Notes: generated by a model from the sequence alone, not told the origin. Positions 1-9,178 are shown, numbered from the stretch's first letter. The stretch is DNA of 47,673 nucleotides from Nonomuraea sp. MG754425 (GCF_021699195.1 NZ_SSXE01000057.1:1-47673), one strand, 5' to 3'. Made by a program: numbers and translations.

Positions 1-1
1 G

Positions 2-3000
2 GCGGCGTGGAAGGGCGAGCCACCCGGGCAGGCCGGCGACGACGCGGGACCGCCACTTGGGCAGGCTGGTGACGACGCGGGACCGCCGCTCGGACAGGCC
101 GGTGACGATGCGGGGCCGCCGCCCGAGATTCACCCGCCGCGCATCGCCGAGATCGGCGCCCTGGGTGAGACGGCCGTGCACGATGTCACGGTGCCGCGCG
201 ACCCCAACGCGACGGCCCAGGCGCTGGCCGACGGCCTCACGGGCGTCACCGGGCGGGAACGGTCCGCGATCCGCGACTGGCTCGCCCAGGTGCTCGCCGA
301 CGCCGACCGCGAGGCCTGGACCGGCCACCTCCGCGCGGGCGTGACGCTCGACGTCGGAGGCAAGGCGCTCTACCTCAAGCTGACGCCGGAGGACTTCCGG
401 CACGTGGAGCAGCCGAGCCTCGCGCCCGAGAAGCCGGTCGCCTTCGGCGGGGACGGCGTGGAGGGCAAGTCCTCGCAGTCGACCTCCAAGGAGGCGACCG
501 CGGGGCTGATCCGCGAGCTGAACCAGTCGCCGGACGCGGCCGAGGAGTCGAGCGCCCTGCCGCGCACGGGCGTCGTCAACAGCTCGCGGACGACGGCCAC
601 GAACGCCGTCGAGCTCATGAGCGGCCACAAGCCGGTCTCCCCGGCGCACGACTACTTCACCGCGGACGTCTCCGTCGAGGTCTACCGCGACGGGGAGCGG
701 GTCACCCGGACCAGCGGGGTGCCCGAGCTGTCGGTCACCGTGCCCTTCCCCAAGCAGTTCACCCGCGAGGGGCCGCTGCTGGCCGCCGACCACCCGCCGG
801 CGCTGCCGCGCCACGAGGTGCCGTCGGGGGCCGGGCACAAGTTCCGCGACCACGGGGCCTCGGTCACCGGGGTGGACCTCACGCCGCTGGTGCTGGAGGT
901 GCAGCGCCGGGCGCTGGCGCAGGGCGTCCCGGCCCGCGAGGTGGCCAAGATCGTCGATCACCTCACCTCCACCGTGCTCAACGAGCAGGGGCTGAAGAAC
1001 CGCACCCAGGCGCTGCTGTCGGGCGGGGCCTCCTCCGAGGCGGTCCGCTACCGGGGCTCCGCGCTGCGCTCGGCGGAGGAGACCTTCCGGATCACCGGGG
1101 AGGTCACGCGGATCGAGGCCGTGGACGGCAGCGCCCGGCCGCCGGTCGAGACCATGATCAGGGACGACATGGGCCGGCGCACGGCCGAGGGCGTGTCGTA
1201 CCGGCAGGGCGGAGACGTCAACGTGCACGTCGGCGGCAAGATCGGCGTGCACCTCGGCAACCGGGCGGAGGTCGTCGGACGGGCCATCGGCGGGTTCGGC
1301 TTCGGCTCCGACCACGCCACGACGACCAACCGGGCGCACGGCAACCACACCGTGCTGAACACGCGCGGCGACGTCACCACGTACGACGCCCACCTGCGGC
1401 TGCGCGTCGAGACGGAGCGGATGGGCGTCTTCACGGTGGACGTGCCGGCCGAACTGGCCGTGCCGACCCGCGACGCGGCCCCCATGGAGCGGGACGTCTT
1501 CGGCCACGACCTGCGGCCGGTCGGGGAGTTCAACCGCATCCAGTCGGAGCTGGCCGGCCTGCACCGGGAGATGGACCTCGTACGGGCGGAGTTCGCGTCG
1601 AGCGAGCCGGTCGGCGCCTTCCCGAGCCGCGACCCCGGCGCGAACCGGGGCTACGAGCCGCACGTCCTGGAGCCGGTGACCCTCGCGGCCGGCCGCGGGA
1701 CGGGGCTGGGCAGCGGCGTGCGCGTGCACGCGGACGGCCGGCTCGGCGCGGAACTGCGCCAGGCCCTCGACGAGGCGCTGCCCGACCTCCCGCCGGACAT
1801 CAGGCGGCAGGTGATCAGGGACATCGACCACCACTTCGGCGGCGGCGCCCTGGAGGCCGACCTGACGTACGCCCTGCACGGGATCAGGTACGAGAAGACG
1901 ATCGGCGGCTACACCGTCGAGATCCTGGCCCAGGGCGCCCTGGGCCGCCGGCACGAGGTCGGCTGGACCGAGATGACCGTGAACGAGCGCCGGATCACGT
2001 CCTGGAGCGGCACGAGCCAGCGCGAGACGTCCGCCGGAGGCCGCGCCGAGGTGGCCGCCGTCGCGCGCTTCGACACCGGCGGCGCGCTCAAGGTCGACCT
2101 GCCGAACATCGCCGTCACCGGCAGCGGCTCGAAGGCGCACACCGACGCCTTCACCAGCGCCCACACGAGGTACGACCGCACGGAGACCAGCGGCGACGCC
2201 TTCACCTTCACCCGGGATCTCACCTTCGACGTCGAGATGCGCACCTCGCACCGCGGCGACGCGGCGACGAGCAGGTCGTGGCAGGTGGAGGGCAGCAGGG
2301 CGGAGATCGTCGTGCCGAACCCGCACCTGCCGCGGCAGCCGCTGCTCGCCGGTGACCTCGTGCGGGTGGGCGCCATCGAGACGACGTCCGAGCGGCCCGG
2401 TGACGTGTGGTCGCACGCGGACCGGCTGCACGCCATCGTCCGCCTGGGCGGCATGCCCGAGTTGTCGCAGACGGTGTCCAGGGCCTTCTCCGAGTGGGCG
2501 GAGACGCCCCAGGCCGCCGGGCGGCTCGACGTGCCGATGCCGATCGAGAACGCCACCGACGTGATCAGGCTGGAGACCATGATCACCTCGCATCCCGACG
2601 GCATGTTCCACACCGTGACCAGCCAAGGGGGCTGGTCGTACGAGGTGCACCTGAAGGCGGACGTCGCCGGGCTGACGTACGCCAAGTCGGAGACCGGGGT
2701 GGAGTACGAGGCATACTCCAACAGCAATTCGAGAATGGCGGACGGCGAGCGCGGTGCCCGGAGCCTGGGCGGGCACGCGCGGGCCGGGGTGCGCGCCACG
2801 ATCGGCGGCGACGGCGAGGCCGGTGCTCATCAGCAGGGTGCTCATCAGCAGGGCGGGCACGAGGCGGGCGGTCCCCGGCGGGAGGGCGGCAAGTCCAGGA
2901 CCGAGCACAAGATCATGGCTCGGGCCGGGGTGCACGCCGCCTCGAAGCAGATGTCCCTGGAGAGCGTCTACCACGGCGGCAGCGACGTCTCCCGGGTGAC

Positions 3001-4762
3001 CTACGGCGACCACGGCACCTCGCACTGGTACCGCGGGGACCTCGTCGTGGAGGTCACCCCGAGCCGGACCGACGGGAAGGTGGTCGAGCGCGGCCCGACC
3101 ACGTACGTCCGGGTGTCGGAGATCGTGGACCTCGTCCTTCCCGACGAGGTGGCGGGCCGGCACGGGCTGGAGGGCCCGCAGGCCGCCGAGACCGCCGCGC
3201 CGGCGGGCGACACGACCCGCGCCTACACCGCGCCGGAGGCGGCCCTGAGCACCGCGTTCGTGCACCACTTCGACGGCCGGGACGTCCTGCCGCAGATCTT
3301 CGGCAAGCTCCGCGAGGAGGGGCTGCTGTTCCCGAACCAGGAGTGGACCAACCATCCGGTGGCCGAGCACCTGCGCGGCCAGTACAGCCAGGACGCGCTC
3401 GCCACCAAACTGGGGGAGTTGCGCGGGAACGGAGTGCCCTCCTGGCTGTTCGTCACCGACGAGAACGGCCGGATCACCGAACGGGTGGGCATCCGGGTCA
3501 CGGCCGACATCGGCGACGGCGTACACGTCCGCGAGCGGCCCGACACCGGTCTCATGCTGCGCAACGAGCGGCTCAGCGGCGAACTGAGCCTCCAGGAGCG
3601 GGGGACCGACCGCGGGGTGGAGGCGCTCACCCGCTACAGCGCGTCCGCCGACGGCCGGCTCGGCGGGGCGGAGGCCGGGTTCTCGACCGCCCGCGACTCC
3701 CACCGCGTGGACGCGCACGGGACGAACGTGAAGGAGATCAACCGCTACCAGACGCGCGAGACCCCGCAGGAGTTCAAGCATCCCGTCACGTACGAGATCA
3801 CGGTCGAGCGCGCCAAGGTGCGGCCCGTCCTGGAGCCCGTGCGTGACGGGGCGCGCGGCGCGCTGCTCAAGGTGGGCGGGCTGACCGGGTTCGACGGGCC
3901 CATGAGGTTGTTCGACCGGCACGTCGGCACCACCACGACGACCCGCGCGGTCGCGCACGGCGAGGTCGGCGTCGTGGTGCCCGGACACCTCACCACGGAG
4001 GTCCCGCAGGGCACGCCGGTCGTGGCGCGGACGCCGGTCGTCGCGGCGGACCCGCGCTGGGCGGAGCCGGGCGGGCCCGGCGCGGTGGCCGCCACGCTCG
4101 GGAACGGCATTCCCAAGGGTGACGTCAACCAGGTCGCCTTCCCCGCCGCCTCCCTGGTGGAGGAGTGGGCGCCGCTGGCCGCCGTGCCGCCGCGGCTGCG
4201 CGAGGGCACGCCCTCCCTGGACGACCGTCCCGGCGGCTTCGGGCTCACCCGTCCCGACGGCATGACCCTGGCCGAGGCCACCAAGGAACGGACCATGCGC
4301 GCGCACCTGGACCAGTTGCTCGCGCACCAGTACGAGATCCCGGGGATCGGCAAGGTGGGGATCGACGTCCAGGGGGCGCGCGAGGTCACCAGCGCCGAGG
4401 TCAAGCAGCGCGTCTACACGCAGACCATGAACGTCACCGGGCACGGCCAGGGGCTGGGACGGGGCCGGGCCGCCAGGGGCGGCGTGTCGGGCGGGGTGTC
4501 CGAGGACCCGACGCTGGGCTACGGCGGCGTCGGCGGCGGCTCGAAGACCAGGCAGGAGGCCGGTTCCCGGAACGCCGACATCCTCGAACGCAACTTCCTG
4601 GAGAAGCAGCACGAGAACACCTACCTCGAATGTGACATCTCCGTCGTGGTCTACGGCAGGGACAAGCCGCTCGTGATGGACGTGGACGGGGGGTTGTTCC
4701 TGAGGCTCACGCCCGAGGGACTCGCCGACTTCGCCGCCGCGCACCCGGGGCTCATCACCTGA
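2..4762 (+). CDS. Giant modular repetitive protein, 3' part (5' end outside window)
   Basis: The reading frame is open from base 2 with no stop, so the start lies upstream; a GTG at 176 is internal and not a convincing start. About 1,586 codons are visible. The left end has three 11-residue Pro/Gly/Asp repeats. The rest is built from degenerate modules at about 1120-1440, 1909-2260, 2638-3065, 3483-3820 and 4345-4740. Each has a Gly/Ala-rich stretch, then Ser/Thr/His/Arg-rich polar sequence, then a short strand of V-E-V or I-T-V-E-R type. The visible start and the C-terminus share a GG-L-L-LTPE motif (about 346-400 and 4681-4740), so the last module ends as an earlier one did. I see no catalytic motif, toxin domain or membrane segment. 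Very large, surface or polymorphic-toxin-like actinobacterial proteins look like this, but function is unknown. Coding status is secure; the role is not. Confidence 0.8.
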   Translation, partial: AAWKGEPPGQAGDDAGPPLGQAGDDAGPPLGQAGDDAGPPPEIHPPRIAEIGALGETAVHDVTVPRDPNATAQALADGLTGVTGRERSAIRDWLAQVLADADREAWTGHLRAGVTLDVGGKALYLKLTPEDFRHVEQPSLAPEKPVAFGGDGVEGKSSQSTSKEATAGLIRELNQSPDAAEESSALPRTGVVNSSRTTATNAVELMSGHKPVSPAHDYFTADVSVEVYRDGERVTRTSGVPELSVTVPFPKQFTREGPLLAADHPPALPRHEVPSGAGHKFRDHGASVTGVDLTPLVLEVQRRALAQGVPAREVAKIVDHLTSTVLNEQGLKNRTQALLSGGASSEAVRYRGSALRSAEETFRITGEVTRIEAVDGSARPPVETMIRDDMGRRTAEGVSYRQGGDVNVHVGGKIGVHLGNRAEVVGRAIGGFGFGSDHATTTNRAHGNHTVLNTRGDVTTYDAHLRLRVETERMGVFTVDVPAELAVPTRDAAPMERDVFGHDLRPVGEFNRIQSELAGLHREMDLVRAEFASSEPVGAFPSRDPGANRGYEPHVLEPVTLAAGRGTGLGSGVRVHADGRLGAELRQALDEALPDLPPDIRRQVIRDIDHHFGGGALEADLTYALHGIRYEKTIGGYTVEILAQGALGRRHEVGWTEMTVNERRITSWSGTSQRETSAGGRAEVAAVARFDTGGALKVDLPNIAVTGSGSKAHTDAFTSAHTRYDRTETSGDAFTFTRDLTFDVEMRTSHRGDAATSRSWQVEGSRAEIVVPNPHLPRQPLLAGDLVRVGAIETTSERPGDVWSHADRLHAIVRLGGMPELSQTVSRAFSEWAETPQAAGRLDVPMPIENATDVIRLETMITSHPDGMFHTVTSQGGWSYEVHLKADVAGLTYAKSETGVEYEAYSNSNSRMADGERGARSLGGHARAGVRATIGGDGEAGAHQQGAHQQGGHEAGGPRREGGKSRTEHKIMARAGVHAASKQMSLESVYHGGSDVSRVTYGDHGTSHWYRGDLVVEVTPSRTDGKVVERGPTTYVRVSEIVDLVLPDEVAGRHGLEGPQAAETAAPAGDTTRAYTAPEAALSTAFVHHFDGRDVLPQIFGKLREEGLLFPNQEWTNHPVAEHLRGQYSQDALATKLGELRGNGVPSWLFVTDENGRITERVGIRVTADIGDGVHVRERPDTGLMLRNERLSGELSLQERGTDRGVEALTRYSASADGRLGGAEAGFSTARDSHRVDAHGTNVKEINRYQTRETPQEFKHPVTYEITVERAKVRPVLEPVRDGARGALLKVGGLTGFDGPMRLFDRHVGTTTTTRAVAHGEVGVVVPGHLTTEVPQGTPVVARTPVVAADPRWAEPGGPGAVAATLGNGIPKGDVNQVAFPAASLVEEWAPLAAVPPRLREGTPSLDDRPGGFGLTRPDGMTLAEATKERTMRAHLDQLLAHQYEIPGIGKVGIDVQGAREVTSAEVKQRVYTQTMNVTGHGQGLGRGRAARGGVSGGVSEDPTLGYGGVGGGSKTRQEAGSRNADILERNFLEKQHENTYLECDISVVVYGRDKPLVMDVDGGLFLRLTPEGLADFAAAHPGLIT
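20..118 (+). repeat. Three tandem 33-bp repeats coding for an 11-residue motif
   Basis: Units at 20-52, 53-85 and 86-118 each encode P-P/L-G-Q-A-G-D-D-A-G-P, with mostly synonymous differences between copies. They are in frame with the giant protein and probably continue a longer linker to the left of the window. Confidence 0.85.
2820..2850 (+). repeat. Two tandem 15-bp repeats (GAHQQ) in the giant protein
   Basis: The sequence ggtgctcatcagcag occurs twice in a row, giving GAHQQ-GAHQQ followed by GGHEAGG. The near-identical bases suggest recent slippage inside the third module of the giant protein. Confidence 0.75.
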
Positions 4763-4859
4763 CGGCCCCCGGGCCTCGCCGTGGCGGAGGCGGGCGGGGT
4801 TCGCGAGCGATCCGTCGCCGTACCGCTTGCGGACGCCGTGAGCTGGGCATCTACCGGGC

Positions 4860-5498
4860 ATGCGCTCGTCATCCCCGCCCCGCGGACGGCCCGTTCCGGC
4901 CCGCGTGGCCGTACCGATCGCCTGTCTCCTCGCCCTGTTCGCCGCCTCGTGCGGCACCGTCCAGCAGACGGCGCTGCCCGCGCAGAGCCCCGGCAGCACC
5001 GAGTCCAGCCCGGGAACCAGCTCGGATACCAGCCCCGATCCACGTGCCGGGTCCGCTTCGCCCGGCACCCCGACCGGAACCGCCGAGGTGGACGTCGACC
5101 GGTCCGGGATGGACCCGGCGATCGTGACGGGCGTGCGGTACGCCGCGCACGACACCTTCGACCGGCTGGTCGTCGATCTCAAGGGCGGCATCCCCGGCTA
5201 CAACGTGAAGTGGGTGGACGAACTCGTCCAGGACGGCTCCGGACGCCCCATCGACGTGCCCGGCCGCGCGTACCTGCAGCTCACGCTCTTCTCCGCGCAC
5301 GCCCACGACGAGGAGGGCACGCCCACGTGGGGCGGCGGCCCCGTCTACACCGCGCGCCTGGGCAACGTCACCGACGTCGTCAGGACCGGCGACTTCGAGG
5401 GACGCGTCGGCATCGGCCTGGTGCTCGACCGGCAGGCCGCCTTCCAGCTCAGTGAGCAGGGCTCACCCGACCGGCTGATCCTGGACGTGGCACACTGA
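4860..5498 (+). CDS. Lipoprotein with AMIN-like domain
   Basis: A 212-residue protein. The N-terminus has arginines, a hydrophobic stretch (about residues 17-30) and a lipobox ending AAS-C near residue 31, so it is probably a membrane-anchored lipoprotein on the outer face of the cell membrane. A Ser/Thr/Pro/Gly-rich linker (about 33-75) follows. The C-terminal 130 residues contain beta-strand segments such as FDRLVVDLKGG, YTARLGNV and RLILDVAH, which match the AMIN-like domain of actinobacterial lipoproteins. That family has no enzymatic role that I know of and is thought to bind cell-envelope components. It starts 97 bp after the giant gene and may be transcribed separately. The cupin gene follows after 4 bp. 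Confidence 0.75.
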   Translation: MRSSSPPRGRPVPARVAVPIACLLALFAASCGTVQQTALPAQSPGSTESSPGTSSDTSPDPRAGSASPGTPTGTAEVDVDRSGMDPAIVTGVRYAAHDTFDRLVVDLKGGIPGYNVKWVDELVQDGSGRPIDVPGRAYLQLTLFSAHAHDEEGTPTWGGGPVYTARLGNVTDVVRTGDFEGRVGIGLVLDRQAAFQLSEQGSPDRLILDVAH

Positions 5499-5502
5499 CG
5501 TC

Positions 5503-5853
5503 GTGGTGAGAAAGATCGAGGGAGCGGCTCGCATCCCCGTACCCGGCGGAAAGATCATCGACGAGCACGTGGGGCGCGTCAGCAGTGGCGACGAAGCGCT
5601 CTCCATCGCTCATATGACCGCGCCGCCCGGGTGGGAGGAGCCGCCGCAGACGCCGGCGTTCACCGAGTACACCGTGGTCCTGCGCGGCACGGTGATCGTG
5701 GAGCACGCGGAGGGCACGACCCGGGTCGAGGCCGGGCAGTCGGTGGTGACGTCGCCGGGGGAGAAGGTCCGCTACCGCGTGGGGCCCGAGGGGGCCGAGT
5801 ACGTCGCGGTGTGCCTGCCCGCGTTCTCGCCCGAGGCGGCGGGCCGCGACTGA
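5503..5853 (+). CDS. Small cupin-domain protein
   Basis: A 116-residue single-domain cupin. The conserved beta-barrel pattern is visible: PPGWEEPPQTPAFTEYTVVLRG in the first motif region and GQSVVTSPGEKVRYRVG in the second. The usual metal-binding histidines of motif 1 (HxH) are not obvious, so metal binding and catalysis are uncertain. A GTG start is used, 4 bp after the preceding stop, which suggests co-transcription with the lipoprotein. The substrate cannot be told from sequence; small cupins of this kind may be sugar or amino-acid binding or isomerase-like. Confidence 0.7.
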   Translation: MVRKIEGAARIPVPGGKIIDEHVGRVSSGDEALSIAHMTAPPGWEEPPQTPAFTEYTVVLRGTVIVEHAEGTTRVEAGQSVVTSPGEKVRYRVGPEGAEYVAVCLPAFSPEAAGRD

Positions 5854-5894
5854 GCCGTGGTCACATCGGCCAACGGTGCTCATATCATGGCCAG

Positions 5895-6968
5895 ATGAGA
5901 CCCACGCCTGACGAGATCCGGCGGGCTCCCAAGGTGTTGCTGCACGATCACCTCGACGGCGGGCTTCGCGCCGAGACGATCGTCGAGCTGGCCCGGGAGA
6001 CCGACTACGGCCGGCTGCCCACCCACGATCCCGGCAACCTGCGCCAGTGGTTCGAGGAGGCGTCAGACTCGGGGTCGCTCGAACGTTACCTGGAGACCTT
6101 CGACCACACGGTCGCCGTCATGCAGACCCGCGAGTCGCTCGCCCGGGTGGCCGCCGAGTGCGCCGAAGACCTGGCCGACGACGGGGTCGTCTACGCCGAG
6201 GTGCGGTTCGCGCCCGAGCAGCACACCACCAGGGGGCTGAGCCTCGACCAGGTGGTGGAGGCGGTGCTGGAGGGCTTCGAGCAGGGCTCGCGCGGGCGCG
6301 GCATCCGGGTGGGCACGCTGCTGACGGCCATGCGGCACCAGGCGCGCTCCCGGGAGATCGCCGAACTGGCGGTGCGCTACCGCGACGGCGGCGTGGTGGG
6401 CTTCGACATCGCGGGAGCCGAGGCCGGCTACCCGCCCACCAGGCATCTCGACGCGTTCGAGTACCTCCAGCGGGAGAACGCCCACTTCACCATCCACGCC
6501 GGCGAGGCGTTCGGGCTGCCGTCGATCTGGCAGGCCATCCAGTGGTGCGGCGCCGACCGGCTGGGGCACGGCGTCCGCATCATCGACGACATCTCCGTGG
6601 CCGGCGACGGGAGCGCCAAGCTGGGCCGGCTGGCCGCCTACGTCCGCGACAAGCGCATCCCGCTGGAGATGTGCCCCACGTCCAACCTGCAGACCGGGGC
6701 CGCCAGCTCGATCGCCGAGCACCCGATCGGGTTGCTGCGGCGGCTGCACTTCCGGGTCACGGTCAACACCGACAACCGGCTGATGAGCTCGACGAGCGTG
6801 TCGGAGGAGTTCCACAAGCTGGTGGCGGCGTTCGACTACGGCTGGGACGACCTGCAGTGGTTCACCGTGAACGCGATGAAGTCGGCGTTCATCCCCTTCG
6901 ACGAGCGGCTGGCGCTGATCAACGGCGTGATCAAGCCGGGCTTCCAGCAGATCAAGTGGCAGCCGTGA
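5895..6968 (+). CDS. add: Adenosine deaminase
   Basis: A 357-residue cytosolic zinc hydrolase that converts adenosine and deoxyadenosine to inosine and deoxyinosine in purine salvage. The metal-dependent hydrolase motifs are all present: LLHDHLDGG near residue 18 (zinc ligands), the substrate loop GVVGFDIAGAE, TIHAGE (catalytic glutamate), DRLGHGVRI, and VNTDN near the end (zinc-binding aspartate). The ATG at 5895 is chosen because the protein then begins MRPTPDEIRRAPK, the usual spacing to HDHLDG; the open frame further upstream overlaps the cupin gene and has no family similarity. The stop overlaps the next gene's GTG by 4 bp. Purine nucleoside phosphorylase, the next enzyme of the pathway, is encoded about 5 kb away. 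Confidence 0.93.
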   Translation: MRPTPDEIRRAPKVLLHDHLDGGLRAETIVELARETDYGRLPTHDPGNLRQWFEEASDSGSLERYLETFDHTVAVMQTRESLARVAAECAEDLADDGVVYAEVRFAPEQHTTRGLSLDQVVEAVLEGFEQGSRGRGIRVGTLLTAMRHQARSREIAELAVRYRDGGVVGFDIAGAEAGYPPTRHLDAFEYLQRENAHFTIHAGEAFGLPSIWQAIQWCGADRLGHGVRIIDDISVAGDGSAKLGRLAAYVRDKRIPLEMCPTSNLQTGAASSIAEHPIGLLRRLHFRVTVNTDNRLMSSTSVSEEFHKLVAAFDYGWDDLQWFTVNAMKSAFIPFDERLALINGVIKPGFQQIKWQP

Positions 6969-7588
6969 AGCAGGTCTACCGCTCCAAGACCGCGTTCGTG
7001 ATGGCGTGGGTGTGGGTGGCGTTCGTCGCGTTCAACGTCTGGGACCTGATCGTCCGCTTCAACGGCAAGCCCTCGCTCGTCGCGCTGGCCGTGCTCGGGG
7101 CGCTGACGGCGCTCGTCTACGTCGTCGCGCTCCGGCCCGCCACCGTCTTCACCGAGGAGGGGCTCGTCGGGCGCAACCCGTTCCGCACCACGTTCCTGCC
7201 GTGGGCCTCGGTCGAGGACGTCACGGTCTCCCACGCCATCAACGTGCGCCACGGCGAGGAGCAGGTGCTGCGGCTGTGGACGCCGATGAGCAGCGCGCGC
7301 GAGCGGGCCAGGGCGCAGCGGCGCGGGACCGTCAAGCAGGAGCGCGGACGCGGACGCGGGCGCTTCCCGACCGAGCCGACCCTGGCGAAGGGCGAGCAGG
7401 CGGCGCTGGAGGCGTTCAGCGGCAAGACGCACGCCGACTGGGTGGGCGAGCAGATCCGCGACCGCGCCGAGTCGGCCAGGAACCGCGGGGAGGAGGCGAC
7501 ACCCGCCCGCGTGAGCTGGTCCTACGACTCCATCGGGATGCTGGTGCTCGCGCTCGCCCTGGTGGTCGCCGCCATCGTCGTCGCCTGA
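6965..7588 (+). CDS. PH-domain membrane protein
   Basis: A 207-residue protein starting at a GTG that overlaps the add stop (GTGA). Two hydrophobic segments at about residues 10-28 and 37-55 form a hairpin, followed by VFTEEGLVGRNPFRTTFLPW and a beta-rich stretch typical of the bacterial PH_6 domain (LPWASVEDVTV). An Arg-rich segment (about 110-135) follows, and one further hydrophobic helix closes the C-terminus (about 190-207). Actinobacteria carry many such small membrane PH proteins; no molecular role is established. Overlap with add points to shared transcription rather than shared biochemistry. Confidence 0.75.
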   Translation: MKQVYRSKTAFVMAWVWVAFVAFNVWDLIVRFNGKPSLVALAVLGALTALVYVVALRPATVFTEEGLVGRNPFRTTFLPWASVEDVTVSHAINVRHGEEQVLRLWTPMSSARERARAQRRGTVKQERGRGRGRFPTEPTLAKGEQAALEAFSGKTHADWVGEQIRDRAESARNRGEEATPARVSWSYDSIGMLVLALALVVAAIVVA

Positions 7589-7599
7589 CGGACGACCGG

Positions 7600-8547
7600 G
7601 TGACAGAGGTGCGGAGCGAGGGGAGCCCCGCGGGGCTTGCGGACGAGCTGGAGCGGCACCGCGCCGAGCTGACCGGCTACTGCTACCGCATGCTCGGCTC
7701 CGGCTTCGAGGCCGAGGACGCGGTCCAGGAGGCGTTCGTCCGGGCGTGGCGGACCTACGACCCCCAGCGCGGGCCGCTGCGCGCCTGGCTGTTCCACCTG
7801 GCCACGAACGCCTGCTTCGACCTGCTCAGAGGCCCGCAGCGGCGCGCCCGTGCCATGGACCTGGGCCCGGCCGCCGTCCCCGGCGCCGCGCTGGGCGAGC
7901 CGCTGCCCGAGAACCGCTGGGTGCAGCCCGTCCCCGACGCCCGCGTCCTCGACCCCGCCGACCTCGCCGTGACGCGCGAGACGGTGCGGCTGGCGTTCGT
8001 GGCCGCACTGCACCACCTGCCGCCGCGGCAGCGGGCCGTGCTCATCCTGCGCGACGTGCTCAGGTGGAGCGCCGCCGAGACCGCCGCCCTGCTGGCCACC
8101 ACCGTCACCTCCGTCAACAGCGCGCTGCAACGCGCCAGGACCAGGCTCCCCGCCGTGGCGCCCCTCGACGCCGAGGTGGACCCGGAACTGCTCGCCCGGT
8201 ACGTGACCGCCTTCGAACGCTACGACGTGGACGCCCTCGTCTCGCTGCTGCACGAGGACGCGACGTCGTCCATGCCGCCGTTCGCGTGGTGGTTGCGGGG
8301 GCGGGCCGACATCCGCGCGGTGCTGCTGGCCTCCGGCGCGCCGTGCGCCGGCTCCCGCCTGGTCCCGGTCCGGGCCAACGGCTGCCCGGCCTTCGGCCAG
8401 TACCTGGCGGGGGAGCCGTTCGCCCTGGTCGTGCTGGAGGTCTCCGGCGGGCTGATCGCAGGGCAGAGCACGTACCTGGATCCCGGGTTGTTTCCGCTCT
8501 TCGGGCTGCCGATGAGTTTCGAGGCCGCGCTCCGTACTGAGGGGTGA
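7600..8547 (+). CDS. ECF sigma factor, SigG-like, with SnoaL-type C-terminal domain
   Basis: A 315-residue sigma-70 family factor. Region 2 is clear (YRMLGSGFEAEDAVQEAFVRAW, residues about 27-48, then WLFHLATNACFDLLRG). Region 4 is at about residues 125-180 (HLPPRQRAVLILRDVL, WSAAETAALLATTVTSVNSAL, QRARTRL). About 120 further residues follow with SnoaL-like features (DVDALVSLLHEDATSSMPPF, then WWLRGRADIRAVL), the arrangement of SigG-type ECF factors, where the extra domain modulates activity instead of a dedicated anti-sigma factor. No anti-sigma gene is adjacent, which fits. The GTG start at 7600 is the first suitable one after the preceding gene. The target promoters are unknown; the following GyrI-like gene is a likely co-transcribed partner. 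Confidence 0.87.
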   Translation: MTEVRSEGSPAGLADELERHRAELTGYCYRMLGSGFEAEDAVQEAFVRAWRTYDPQRGPLRAWLFHLATNACFDLLRGPQRRARAMDLGPAAVPGAALGEPLPENRWVQPVPDARVLDPADLAVTRETVRLAFVAALHHLPPRQRAVLILRDVLRWSAAETAALLATTVTSVNSALQRARTRLPAVAPLDAEVDPELLARYVTAFERYDVDALVSLLHEDATSSMPPFAWWLRGRADIRAVLLASGAPCAGSRLVPVRANGCPAFGQYLAGEPFALVVLEVSGGLIAGQSTYLDPGLFPLFGLPMSFEAALRTEG

Positions 8548-8562
8548 AAGGAGAAACACGAC

Positions 8563-9048
8563 ATGCCAGAGATCGTCGAACTTCCCGGGCGCCCCTACAT
8601 CGGGGTGCGCGGCACCATCACCATGACCACCTTCGGGCTGATCGCCGACCGAATCTCGGAGATCATCGGCTGGCTCGCCGAACGCGGCGAGTCCCCGGCG
8701 GGCCCGCCGTTCCTGCGCTACGAGAGCATCGACCTGGCGGGCGACCGGCTGGTGGTCCAGGCGGGGGTGCCGGTGGCCGCGCCGCTGGAGGGCGAGCGCG
8801 ACCTCTTCGCCGCCACCCTGCCCGCCGGCCGCTACGCGAGCGTCACTCACCACGGCCACCCCGACGGGCTCTTCGACGTCGTCGAGGCGCTGCTGAAGTG
8901 GGGCGAGGAGCAGGGCCTGAGCTGGGACATGACCGCGGACGGCGGCGCCGAGCAGTGGGGTTGCCGCCTCGAACTGTTCATGACGGACCCACGGGTCGAG
9001 CCCGACCTACACAAGTGGGACACCGAACTACAGTTCCGCCTGACCTGA
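8563..9048 (+). CDS. GyrI-like small-molecule-binding protein
   Basis: A 161-residue stand-alone GyrI-like (AraC effector-binding, SOUL/GyrI fold) protein, with segments PFLRYESIDL, LVVQAGVPV, LPAGRYASVTHHGHPDGLFD and a C-terminal WGCRLELFMTDP strand. No DNA-binding domain is attached. Members of this fold bind or hydrolyse small hydrophobic or cationic compounds. A good ribosome site, AAAGGAG, lies 10 bases before the ATG. It begins 15 bp after the sigma-factor stop, so the two are probably one transcript; the pair could be a ligand-responsive unit, but that is inference. Confidence 0.8.
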   Translation: MPEIVELPGRPYIGVRGTITMTTFGLIADRISEIIGWLAERGESPAGPPFLRYESIDLAGDRLVVQAGVPVAAPLEGERDLFAATLPAGRYASVTHHGHPDGLFDVVEALLKWGEEQGLSWDMTADGGAEQWGCRLELFMTDPRVEPDLHKWDTELQFRLT

Positions 9049-9054
9049 CCCACC

Positions 9055-9080
9055 CGGGCGCGGGGCCGCCCCCGCGCCCG
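9055..9080 (+). terminator. GC-rich hairpin after the GyrI-like gene
   Basis: A perfect 11-bp stem (CGGGCGCGGGG with CCCCGCGCCCG) and a 4-base loop start 7 bp after the stop codon. There is no T tract, which is common for actinobacterial terminators. Confidence 0.7.
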
Positions 9081-9178
9081 ACCGTCACCCCGAGCGGGTG
9101 CCGGAAGCTTGGCGCTGACCAGGCCGAGCTCAGGGCAAGACGCCACTTGAGAACGGCGAGCTCCCGCCGCCTGCGATG

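Noticed and set aside
1909..2799. Long minus-strand open frame opposite the giant gene
   Set aside because: It is Ser/Arg/Pro-rich with no domain, has no ribosome site, and lies opposite a clearly coding, repeat-bearing frame. Such frames arise from high GC.
2407..3846. Plus-strand open frame of 479 codons inside the giant gene
   Set aside because: Almost entirely Arg/Gly/Ala/Pro, the pattern of a shifted GC-rich frame, with no recognisable motif.
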